From WRGA01 sp031553395 (GTDB taxonomy: Bacteria > Bacteroidota > Bacteroidia > Bacteroidales > WRGA01): 64,000 nucleotides of DNA. The notes beneath the pieces are model-generated. The model was given only the letters and a program-made list of their open reading frames with translations. It made no database searches and was not told the origin of the DNA. Of this stretch, positions 25,745-34,587 are shown one piece after another; the first letter of the stretch is position 1, and every line of letters starts with the position of its first letter. The stretch is from NCBI GenBank assembly GCA_031553395.1, contig JAVBLR010000015.1, positions 1 through 64,000 of the forward strand. Reading direction: 5' to 3'. Position numbers and translations under genes: made by a program.

Positions 25745-28700
25745 TTAGAATTTTCGTGGAATTTTATAAATAAAATGCCAAAAACGTGGTTTAAACATTT
25801 GAGATGAATTTAAATTTAAACACCCATCTTGATAATACATTATTTGGCCCAAAACACCCTTAACTTTCGGAAATAACCCCATATACTTATACTGGTTGAT
25901 GAAGCCTAATCTTTCTTCCGGGAACAAGCTAATATCAATATTTGACCCGGGTATGGGCGCTTGCTTTTCAAAACTTCCTCCGGCTAATACCTTATTAGAA
26001 TGATATAATTCTTTTATGTAAGTAGCGTATAATTCATCATAATTTCTAAAGGCACCATTCCCATAAGAAATATCACCATTTGAATTTGTATTACCAGAGT
26101 AATCGCCAACATTACCTCCTTGTATATAATCCGGATTGTTTTTTGTAGGATTATAAGTACCTCTAAAACCAAAATAATCCAAAGCCCTTTGATGTTGTCC
26201 ATTAGCAACAAAGCGTTGTAAAACACGGTCATTACTTCTAAACCCTTGTCCTCTGACTAAGTTGGTTGCATGTTCCGGAAAAACCATTGCAGATACGCTT
26301 GGCTCAAAGCTCCATCCGCCCTTATTTACATTCCAAGCCGAAAGATTTCCACTCCATTCCTTGTGAGTAATATTATAATTTATTCCCATTGAGGTAAAAT
26401 TTGTACTGATCGGAAATCCCATATAAGGAGAGATTCCAACAGACCAACCTGCATTCCATCCACTTTGAGTAGAATATGATATGGATGCTGTATTAAATGC
26501 AGCAGAAACTCCTGCATAAGTATTAAGATCATTGCTTTTAAAACTATATCCAACACCCGCCTGAGTACTCAGTAGTCCTGGTATTCCCAAAACAGCTGTA
26601 AGACCAATACTAAAACCTCCACTCTTGCTCCAACCTATATTCGGTATCAACCAAAAAAACTCTCCCGTTGGATCAGTATATATCAACGGATTATTCAAGC
26701 AATAACTATACCGATTAAAACTCTGGCTAAAATCCGGTGCCTGCACAAAAGGATCAGGGCTTAAGAATCGTCCCACATTCGGGTCGTACATTCTGCCGTT
26801 CATATTTATCAAGCCGAACTCATTCAAATGTTCATGTCCTGTATATCCCCGATGGAAGGCAAATGTATTGTTGGTAACGGTTTGTTTTCCCCATACGTCG
26901 TACGAGGCTTTAAATACGGTTGTACCGTTGCCGTCGGTTAATTTTACAATACTGCCCAGGTGGTCTTTGTGAACATAGTAAATTTTATCCGGGTCCCCAG
27001 ATTTTCTAACAAATATTGCTGCCAGGCCATCTCCGCCCTGTATGTAATATAAGGTTGCTGAAAAGGGATAAGTTATCCGTTCGTAATCTCCATAATAACT
27101 AATGTACCTTACTGTATTGCCATTCTTTTTCAATGAACTGTAATATCTTTCCTGCGTTGGGCCGTATGTAATGTCCTGCTTATAAACATCCAGTCCGATT
27201 TCTTCTGATATGGATGCAATTTTATTGAAATCGGTATAAGTAGCATACTGATTGCCGCCCTGTATAACTGCACCGCTATTGGCTACCCATTCCAAGGCAT
27301 GCGGTTTGGACGGAAGATAAGTATATTGTCCCACACCTGTTTTGGATGAAATATTGCCGTTGGGACTATATCCCATACTCATTACGGTTGTTCCGTTGTA
27401 TTTCACAGTTTCCAAGCGGTCGAGATTGTCGTATCCGAAGGTTTCCGTTTGGTCGATCATGCCCGTACGAGAAATCAGGTTGCCTGTCGATTGCTCGAAT
27501 GTATAACCCATATTGTGCACCGTTGTCGATCCAAGCATTGTTTTTTGGTTTGTAAGCCATCCCTGCGTATTCAAGGTTCTGGTAGAAGTCATTGTTCCAC
27601 CTAATCTGGTGGTTGTAACCCGTCCTGTTTCACTTGTTAGTTCCCATATATCCTGGTTATTATTAAGCCGTACTTTTATCAGGTTGCCATAGGCATCGTA
27701 TTCCCTGTTGACTTGAGTAAGGCCTGAAATATTAAAAGGCATAATCGTAATCAATTGCCCAAGGGAATTATATCCATAAGTAGTGAGAGAACCGTACCTT
27801 TTTTCTGTCAAAACACGTCCGAAATTATCATACGTATACTCAAAAGCGCTTCCACTTCCCGACTGAACCTTTATCAGGCGCAATTTCTCATTCCCCGATG
27901 TACCATAAGTGTAATTGGTTACTACTCCGTTCAGCGTAGATGTTTTAATACGCCCCAAATCATCATACACATTGGTTGTTTTTTTGTTTCTTGCATCCGT
28001 TTGTTCTGTTATCCTGCCGAGCGCATCGTAAACATACGTTGTTTTTCCGGCATTGGGATCGTTCAGTTCCTTTTGCAACCCCGTATCGTAATATTCCATC
28101 GAGAATGTCGCCCCATTGGTTGTAACGCTTTTGGGCTGCCCCGAAGAATGATATGTATAACGTACAATGGATGCAGGATCAGACGAAGATACGATATTTC
28201 CCCATGCGTCGTATGTTTTTGTGTAATTACGATTGTTTGTGGTAGTCGTTTCTAAACGCTTTCCGTAACTATAAGAGCCTGTTTGTCCCCTTCCGTTGTT
28301 AAAGGTAGCAGCACGTCCCCGCCCGTCATACGTATACGTTTGGGTAATGGTTAAACCACCTTGTTGGCTCGATTCTTGCTGAAGCTGGTTTTTTGCATTA
28401 TATGCCTTTGTTTTCTTAATAGCCATACTTTTCGGTCCAACGGATTCTACCAGCACTTCGCGCCCCAGGTTGTCGTACCATGTTTTTACCCAGGGTTGTC
28501 CGCTTTCCTGTACTAAAGTAAAGAACCGCTTATTGGCATTACTATACCATCCCGAACGGTAGGATACTTTCCGCCCGTCGGGCAAAACGGTGGATTTCGG
28601 TTTTCCCCAGTTATCGTATGTATGGGTGGTTGTCAGGATATTTGAGCTATTAGTTTCGTCCTTTTCTGTCAATACATTCCCCCATGTGTCGTACGTGTAT

Positions 28701-31700
28701 GTTTTTACTTCCGAGTCAGGTAATGTATAGGTTTTGGTAACAAACCGTTTCGTCTCATCGTATTCGGTATAGTTGACAAACGGGTTAGCACCGCTTCCAC
28801 TGACCTCGGAATCTATTATATTTCCAAAAACATCGTAACTATTATAGGTTGTCAACGATTTTGACGTTTGATAATTATCAATTATTTCACTTGGAAGTCC
28901 CGATGAAGTGTATTCGATATTCTTCTTTTTGGTAAAAGAAGAGGCATCATCCGCATGTTTTTGTATTTGTGTAATCAGCATGGGTTGATACCTTCCTCCG
29001 GCTTTTATATAATCATCGTATCGAATGGTTTTGTACATGTGATCATTATTATTGTCAAACCGGGTTTTCTCTTCTGTTATATATCCGTAAGTAGTATCGT
29101 AATTATAAGTGGTATAATACTTATTTCCATCCAAGTCTACTTCTGTTTTGGAACTTGGATAAGCAAAATATTTTTGTGCCCCTTTATTTGTAATTGAGAT
29201 TTGTGTTGTAGTTGTTGCTGTGTTTCCATCCACCTGTGTTTCTATATAGGTTTGAATAGGAATATAAAAGTTCGCATCCCATGAATTTACAACCGTTTTG
29301 GTAACAGTGCCAAGTGTAGTATTGTTTACCGTTTGAGAACTCATACCCAATAAGCCTTTTCCTTTCAAATGTGCTTTCAGCCCTCCATACAGGTAATTCG
29401 TAGTCATTCCACCGGAATTTACCGTTTTTACAGCATGGATAGGTAAGGTGTAATTTACCATAGGATAAGAACTATCAGTACCTTTGGTATAAATACCACT
29501 ATTGGCAAGTGAAGCATAGCTAATAGTGGTTTTTCCACCATAGCTATCGGTAACGGATGTTACTTTCCCTCTATCGGCACTGAAATTAGGATTTTTATAT
29601 ATCTGCCAGGTGGGATCTACATTGGCATTTGTACTATTGTAGCAGTCATAGCCATAGTTTATCAATTCCACTTGTCCGTCGCCATTGAAATCACCCAATA
29701 CATAACGCGAAGAAAGGCCATCACCTGCCCGGACAGAGGTGGAATGTTTGACCTCTGTCAACCCACTACCGGTAGAACGCATCCAATAGGCATGCGTTGT
29801 AGAAAAAGTTGAACCATTATACATCGATTTATTAATTATCACATCCGATTTGCCATCAAAATCAAAATCATAAACAAGGCAGTCAAATTTATCATCATCA
29901 TCACTAGTGCTCTGGTCGTAGATGTTTAAAGTACAAGCCTGTTGTTTGGTGAATGTGCCATTCCCATTATTTAATGCAAAATGCCATTTACTATCGTTTG
30001 TAGCATTCATAATAAAATCGGGCAATCCATCTCCATTGAAATCGCCAACACGAATCATCTTCACATTGGTAATATTTGTACCGGTTATCTTATTATTGTC
30101 CGAAAACGTAGTAGTCGATATTCCGTTTCCCTGATTCCAGAAAATGGTATATCCACCCGAATAAAATACTAATATATCATTTAATCCATCTCCGTTGTAA
30201 TCGGATACAAACATCTTTTCCGGTTTGGATGACAGGCTAAAATCAAATCGCACTCTACCATGCAGAGAACTGGCAATTTCACATGGATAGAAATTAGAAC
30301 TTTTCCCTTTTTCCATATAAATAACATCAGTTCTACCATCATTATCTATATCTGCAGTACTGAATACAGGCATTTCATCACTACTTCCCTGTAATGTATA
30401 ATCAAAATTATTTTGATAAGACAAGGAACCACCCATAAAGTAAAAATAAACTTTTTTAACATTATGCGTAATTTCCAATTGAGGCACCAATAATTCATTT
30501 ATACCATTGCCATCATAATCAGTAAAAGAATAATTTTTCTCTAAATTTATATTTTCGGTTTTAAAATCCGCACCAAGTGAAAAATAATCTGTACGATTAA
30601 ACCGAATGTTGCCATTTGCATCTAAAGACGGCCTAAATACATATCCTTTAGTAGTAATGGATGTTCCTCCACCTATTGCTTCTTTTGCTGTATATATTCC
30701 TATAATGCCAGTCAAACCGTCTCCATTCAAATCAGCAGATAGAAACTGTCTGTTAGTAATTTGATACGTAGAAATACTTGCCGGTTCATCTATCGATATT
30801 GTAGAATATGTTTGTGAAAATGCCGGTAAATATGACCATTCCAATTTAATTGGTTTAAGCGTTTCCCTTTCTCCGTTCTTTTCGGTTATATCCGTCAATC
30901 GCGAAAATTTTACAGGGCTACCGTCGCCGGTAGTGTTATAGGTCAGTTCATAAGTGCGGTAAATCGAAGCGCCTGTTCTCGTAGTAATTGTTTTCAACCG
31001 GCGATCCATAAATCCCTTTACTCCTTCCATCACAAAAGGTGTCGCATCGTAGCGATATTCGTAGTCGAATGCAATGATATTATTCAATGTTTGCCCCGAT
31101 GCGTTCGAGTTTTTTCCATAGGAGATGCTGGCCGGGTATAAGAAATAACTAGCCGAAGTATATGTATAATCCATATAATTACCCAACGGGTCTTCCGCAT
31201 GATTCAGGTACCAGGCATTGATTCTTGGGAAACCGCCGGTAGTATACATCTGGCGGGAAGTAGCGGAATTTCCGTATTGGTATTTCATGCCATCGGATGT
31301 ACGCACATCAAACCATGTGTTGGCAGTTGTCGTATTATAGGTCCCGTAAACGGTTACGGTTGTAAATGGGTCGGACTCGGGCGAATAAACGGCCCCATTT
31401 TCTCCGGCTGTTCCCGATACAAGTATCAGGCGCTGTCCGTCCAACAAATACGCTTCATCAGCAAGGTGTGTCAATCCTTTGGCGGCACCGTCGTGGTATA
31501 TATCTTTTGGTGCACGGGTAATAACAGATATACCCGACAGGTTGCATCCCCAACCGGCTATCCCGTTTCCCGCCTGGCTGTTGTACGTAATCGCTACAGA
31601 TGGTTGCATGCCGCCTACTCCCGGTGGTGCTTCGATAGGAACAGAATAAGTCGCGCCACCCATAGCCGATACGTCAAATGCACCACCAGCCGAACCTACA

Positions 31701-32599
31701 GCTCCAACTTCAGTACTGTACATACTGGGCACATTCGGATAGTTAAAATCTCCTATTATATTTCCGGTAATCATTGTTGTAATATTTCCCGAACTGCTGT
31801 ATCCTTCCGATACAACATAGTAGGTTCCGGCATCTAATGTTATTCGCAAAAAAGAATGTAGTGATGAAGAGCATTCACCGTTATCATCATCATCATTATC
31901 ATCAATATATTCTCCTGAATGATTTAGTAAAGTCATGTACGTATCCGACAAACCCGAACCACAATGCGAAATTACAACATTCATCTTTTGGTTGATCGTA
32001 AACTGATAAAAAACGTCATTTGGAGAACGGTCGGTAAACTGGTTGGTAAACTCTGCGGTATTTTTAGTATCCGAATACCAGAAATCGTCATTAAAAGCTC
32101 CAACTATAATAGGATGTTCACGATTGTCTCCATCAACCCAACCTTGAATTCTTGTTGTTATATTCCCATTAAAACTGTTTCCTTCCGATACAATATAATA
32201 TGTACCTGCTTCAAGTACCTCAAATTCTAAGTAAGCTTTTGAAATATTTGGGCAACTTTGTTCTTCGGGAGTATAATTATTATCGAAATGGCCATCGTCA
32301 TTCCACGCGTATTCTTCCATTCCCCAACTATATTCTTTTAAAACAGCTAAGAATGTATCTTCTACTTCCGAATCGCAGTGCGATATAATTATATGCAAAG
32401 GGCGTGTTAATGTAAATTTATAAAATACGTCATTTGTTGGTTCCCCGTATTTGTTTGCAAATTCGTAATCATTTGTATATAAATTTGTATTCCTTGTGTC
32501 AGCAATGTTAAATGATCCAGCAAAAGCCCCAAGGTCTATTGCTGTAGCCTTGGTATTACCAGGTTGTTGTGCTTTAGCTGTTGTTACAACTACACACAA
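25745..32599 (-). CDS. Full-length Rhs/Tc-like toxin (SpvB, FG-GAP, RHS repeats, core, variable tip)
   Basis: The architecture resembles a fused TcB-TcC cocoon: the end of a signal peptide, two PPC-like domains (about 17-150 and 155-285), an SpvB domain (about 290-480; GGATYSVPIEAPPGVGGMQP), FG-GAP-type repeats (DLNGDGLTG, DYNGDGLND, DFNGDGLPD; about 600-1030), YD/RHS repeats (about 1150-1850), the RHS core (about 1856-1980) and a ~304-residue tip that I cannot assign. The TTG at 32599 cuts the signal peptide in half. The rest of the signal (CIKYTITTVLFLCVVVTTAKA) lies upstream in frame but has no start codon. A well-placed ATG at 32712 is one base out of frame, joined by adding one A to the A5 tract near 32640. 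The gene is thus frameshifted, or read by slippage. Confidence 0.88.
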   Translation of the reverse strand: MCVVVTTAKAQQPGNTKATAIDLGAFAGSFNIADTRNTNLYTNDYEFANKYGEPTNDVFYKFTLTRPLHIIISHCDSEVEDTFLAVLKEYSWGMEEYAWNDDGHFDNNYTPEEQSCPNISKAYLEFEVLEAGTYYIVSEGNSFNGNITTRIQGWVDGDNREHPIIVGAFNDDFWYSDTKNTAEFTNQFTDRSPNDVFYQFTINQKMNVVISHCGSGLSDTYMTLLNHSGEYIDDNDDDDNGECSSSLHSFLRITLDAGTYYVVSEGYSSSGNITTMITGNIIGDFNYPNVPSMYSTEVGAVGSAGGAFDVSAMGGATYSVPIEAPPGVGGMQPSVAITYNSQAGNGIAGWGCNLSGISVITRAPKDIYHDGAAKGLTHLADEAYLLDGQRLILVSGTAGENGAVYSPESDPFTTVTVYGTYNTTTANTWFDVRTSDGMKYQYGNSATSRQMYTTGGFPRINAWYLNHAEDPLGNYMDYTYTSASYFLYPASISYGKNSNASGQTLNNIIAFDYEYRYDATPFVMEGVKGFMDRRLKTITTRTGASIYRTYELTYNTTGDGSPVKFSRLTDITEKNGERETLKPIKLEWSYLPAFSQTYSTISIDEPASISTYQITNRQFLSADLNGDGLTGIIGIYTAKEAIGGGTSITTKGYVFRPSLDANGNIRFNRTDYFSLGADFKTENINLEKNYSFTDYDGNGINELLVPQLEITHNVKKVYFYFMGGSLSYQNNFDYTLQGSSDEMPVFSTADIDNDGRTDVIYMEKGKSSNFYPCEIASSLHGRVRFDFSLSSKPEKMFVSDYNGDGLNDILVFYSGGYTIFWNQGNGISTTTFSDNNKITGTNITNVKMIRVGDFNGDGLPDFIMNATNDSKWHFALNNGNGTFTKQQACTLNIYDQSTSDDDDKFDCLVYDFDFDGKSDVIINKSMYNGSTFSTTHAYWMRSTGSGLTEVKHSTSVRAGDGLSSRYVLGDFNGDGQVELINYGYDCYNSTNANVDPTWQIYKNPNFSADRGKVTSVTDSYGGKTTISYASLANSGIYTKGTDSSYPMVNYTLPIHAVKTVNSGGMTTNYLYGGLKAHLKGKGLLGMSSQTVNNTTLGTVTKTVVNSWDANFYIPIQTYIETQVDGNTATTTTQISITNKGAQKYFAYPSSKTEVDLDGNKYYTTYNYDTTYGYITEEKTRFDNNNDHMYKTIRYDDYIKAGGRYQPMLITQIQKHADDASSFTKKKNIEYTSSGLPSEIIDNYQTSKSLTTYNSYDVFGNIIDSEVSGSGANPFVNYTEYDETKRFVTKTYTLPDSEVKTYTYDTWGNVLTEKDETNSSNILTTTHTYDNWGKPKSTVLPDGRKVSYRSGWYSNANKRFFTLVQESGQPWVKTWYDNLGREVLVESVGPKSMAIKKTKAYNAKNQLQQESSQQGGLTITQTYTYDGRGRAATFNNGRGQTGSYSYGKRLETTTTNNRNYTKTYDAWGNIVSSSDPASIVRYTYHSSGQPKSVTTNGATFSMEYYDTGLQKELNDPNAGKTTYVYDALGRITEQTDARNKKTTNVYDDLGRIKTSTLNGVVTNYTYGTSGNEKLRLIKVQSGSGSAFEYTYDNFGRVLTEKRYGSLTTYGYNSLGQLITIMPFNISGLTQVNREYDAYGNLIKVRLNNNQDIWELTSETGRVTTTRLGGTMTSTRTLNTQGWLTNQKTMLGSTTVHNMGYTFEQSTGNLISRTGMIDQTETFGYDNLDRLETVKYNGTTVMSMGYSPNGNISSKTGVGQYTYLPSKPHALEWVANSGAVIQGGNQYATYTDFNKIASISEEIGLDVYKQDITYGPTQERYYSSLKKNGNTVRYISYYGDYERITYPFSATLYYIQGGDGLAAIFVRKSGDPDKIYYVHKDHLGSIVKLTDGNGTTVFKASYDVWGKQTVTNNTFAFHRGYTGHEHLNEFGLINMNGRMYDPNVGRFLSPDPFVQAPDFSQSFNRYSYCLNNPLIYTDPTGEFFWLIPNIGWSKSGGFSIGLTAVLGIPGLLSTQAGVGYSFKSNDLNTYAGVSAAFNTASISYSTQSGWNAGWSVGISPYMGFPISTNFTSMGINYNITHKEWSGNLSAWNVNKGGWSFEPSVSAMVFPEHATNLVRGQGFRSNDRVLQRFVANGQHQRALDYFGFRGTYNPTKNNPDYIQGGNVGDYSGNTNSNGDISYGNGAFRNYDELYATYIKELYHSNKVLAGGSFEKQAPIPGSNIDISLFPEERLGFINQYKYMGLFPKVKGVLGQIMYYQDGCLNLNSSQMFKPRFWHFIYKIPRKF
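26660..27036 (-). repeat. RHS core repeat, copy E (in the full-length gene)
   Basis: The reference copy of the ~375-bp core that precedes the variable tip. It gives homology for gene conversion with the four orphan copies downstream on the same strand. Confidence 0.9.
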
Positions 32600-32825
32600 A
32601 AATAGGACCGTTGTTATAGTATATTTTATACAATTGTTTTTGTACTAAGGCAATATGGAGTTTGCCTAATAATCGTAATTCTTTTGTATAAGTTCTTTAT
32701 AGCGTATCTCATAGTTTTATTTTTTTAGATAATTACATAAGTTTTTAGATAAAAGAGCAAAGACTTAAGAAGATAGAATAGATTTTAAAAGACAAAATGT
32801 CTAAATGCTCTTATTATAAAAACTG
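32600..32825 (-). promoter_or_regulatory. 5' region of the full-length Rhs gene
   Basis: This contains the detached front half of the signal peptide (minus strand, about 32600-32640), a short A5 tract, and an ATG at 32712-32710 preceded by an A-rich stretch. That start reads 28 codons and stops at TAA unless one base is added. No clear TAnnTTTG box is seen, so the gene may be cotranscribed with the upstream sorting-domain gene. Confidence 0.5.
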
Positions 32826-33633
32826 CTATTTTTTTATTATCTTCCATGAAGAAACCTTATCTCCCAAATGTATATTTACAAAATAAACACCTGGACTTTC
32901 GCGGCTTATATCAAATTCGGCTCTATTATTTTTACCGATATTCCTTTTTTCTATGGTTTGTCCGCTTGACCTGTATAAATATATCTCGCCTGGAGTTTCT
33001 TCCGGCATATTCTGAATCTCAACGGCAAACAATCCTTGTGTAGGATTGGGATAAATTAGAATTTCCGTTGCCTGTTTTTCAATACCGGATGAATACTCTA
33101 TTGTTTCTTTGTATATAGGCGCTTCTTCCTGTATTTCCGAAGGTGCAGCCCGCAATGAAGCCATGTTTAGATCAATTTCAATGGTTTTTGATGTGCGGTT
33201 TCCTGCGTTATCATAACCATAAGAAAGACCGCCGTTTGTTTGCCCAAGGATGTAAAACAGGACACCGCCATTATCGAGCGGTCCATCAACATCGCTTCCA
33301 ATGTGATAAACAATAAGCGCCTTCCCATTAGGAATATTGGTAAAAACTGTGCCTTCATTATAAGGAGGATATACACATAGTGCTGTTGATATTATGTTCC
33401 AATCATTATCAACATTGTATACTGTAAAACTTTCACCTCCTCGTCGCCCGTCTATAAGATAGGTAATTTGAATAAATTTATTACTTCTCAGATCAACATA
33501 CCAAGTTATAATCCCAATACTGATTATTATACTCCATATCGTCAATTGTTATCCATGTTTGGGAATAAACAACAGGCATGTAGCCAACAAATGCAAGGAG
33601 TAAAATTATGTGTTTAAAAATAGGATGTTTCAT
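32826..33633 (-). pseudogene. T9SS sorting-domain protein with a YD motif, frameshifted
   Basis: The ATG at 33633 opens a signal peptide (MKHPIFKHIILLLAFVGYM, then PVVYSQ) and runs 46 codons to a stop at 33493. The main frame (to 32826) then supplies the rest. Deleting one T near 33500 joins QYWDYN to WYVDLRSNKF. The protein carries one Rhs-like YD motif (YGYDNAGNRTSKTIEID) and ends in a type A sorting domain of the type IX secretion system (ILIYPNPTQGLF, then GVYFVNIHLG and KIIKK). It directly precedes the Rhs gene on the same strand, so it may be a secretion or surface partner of the toxin. The lesion may be real or a base-calling error. Confidence 0.75.
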
Positions 33634-33656
33634 GATAATTTGATTTTAAGGTGTAA

Positions 33657-34115
33657 TTAGTTGTCTTTCTTAATTATAGCCTCTTTCACAGCCTGTTGAG
33701 CCTTTTCTTGATTCTCTGCTCTTTGTTCTTCTTTTATTGTTTCGAGCGTTGCTTTTTGCTCTTCAGTTAAAATCGAGTCAATATCAGTCGTATATGCGTA
33801 GCTTATTTCCCGCATGGAAGCCTTTTGTTCTTCTGAAAGTTTTATTTTTTTCGTATTGTTTTTTACTTTACCGAGAATTTCCTGCCGTTTTATCAGGTAG
33901 GTTGCCGTTACTTCTTTTAGCTGGCTTTGTTGTTCTTTTGTCAGTTGGAGATCTTTAGCCCATTTTTTTGCCATTTTTTCCGCATTTTGTGTTAATGCGA
34001 TGGACTCAATTGTAGACACTTGAGAAGTTTTATTTCCATTATCGGCATATATAGTACAAACCATATACCCCATCATGAGCAGACTAATAAAAATAATCCG
34101 GGTTAAAGTTTTCAT
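33657..34115 (-). CDS. Periplasmic LTxxQ-motif protein, Spy/CpxP-like
   Basis: The 152-residue product has a signal peptide (MKTLTRIIFISLLMMGYMVCTIYA) and a long, charged, helical mature part containing LTKEQQSQL, LSEEQKASM and LTEEQKATL, the repeated LTxxQ pattern of Spy/CpxP-type periplasmic chaperones. Glu, Gln and Lys dominate the C-terminal third, which probably forms a coiled coil. Its role may be general envelope protection. It lies just upstream of the T9SS-sorting gene, with 23 bp between its stop and that gene's ATG, so cotranscription into the Rhs island is possible. Confidence 0.75.
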   Translation of the reverse strand: MKTLTRIIFISLLMMGYMVCTIYADNGNKTSQVSTIESIALTQNAEKMAKKWAKDLQLTKEQQSQLKEVTATYLIKRQEILGKVKNNTKKIKLSEEQKASMREISYAYTTDIDSILTEEQKATLETIKEEQRAENQEKAQQAVKEAIIKKDN

Positions 34116-34587
34116 AGATGTATGTTTTAAATTTTAAACTAAGGTTACATAAAACGTATATGTTTATTTTCCTCAAGATGTTTTTAACATATACGTTTTA
34201 TAAATAAAAAAGTAACTGAGAAAAGGATTTTACGATTTCTGAACTTGAATATTCAACAATGTAATTTTAAGAAATGTAATGAAAACAAGAAGCAACAGTC
34301 CTTTATCTGTTATTGATTGGAAATCTGAAGAAGAATAAAATTACGATAGAAAACTTATTTATTTGAGAATTACTGTCTCCATCATAACTACTAAATAAAT
34401 AGATTATTTTCGTATGGTATATACAAAATTATATAAAAGTTTTAAAAATAAGATATATTTTGCAGATAATTTTCAAAAAAAATGCAAAGTGTTGTAAAAT
34501 TTTTATTTACAACACTTTGCATTTTAAAATCTGACTATTTATCAAATTACAGGATAAAATCAATTAAAATATCCTTGTAACCCGTAA
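34116..34587. other. Intergenic region upstream of the LTxxQ gene
   Basis: AT-rich DNA of 472 bp without a credible gene; the longest small frame (a 19-codon ATG frame near 34279) has no support. It contains the tandem word acgtata (acgtatatg, then atacgtttta) near 34155-34200 and the terminator of the malic enzyme gene at 34479-34525. Confidence 0.5.
34479..34525 (-). terminator. Strong hairpin terminator of the malic enzyme gene
   Basis: A perfect 20-bp stem (aaaatgcaaagtgttgtaaa pairing with 34506-34525) closes a 7-nt loop, with A-rich sequence next to it that reads as U-rich in the minus-strand transcript. It lies 62 bp past the stop at 34588. Confidence 0.85.

Noticed and set aside
17496..27036. 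Five near-identical repeats at irregular spacing, suggestive of a repeat array such as CRISPR
   Set aside because: The repeats are ~375-bp coding copies of an RHS core separated by 1.5-3.5 kb of genes; there are no short direct repeats with spacers and no cas genes.
31199..31837. A 212-codon plus-strand frame inside the Rhs gene
   Set aside because: It is antisense to the conserved SpvB region, has no family resemblance and has a composition typical of a shadow frame.
34260..34340. A short 19-codon plus-strand gene
   Set aside because: No ribosome-binding site, conservation evidence or signal; such short frames are expected by chance in AT-rich spacers.
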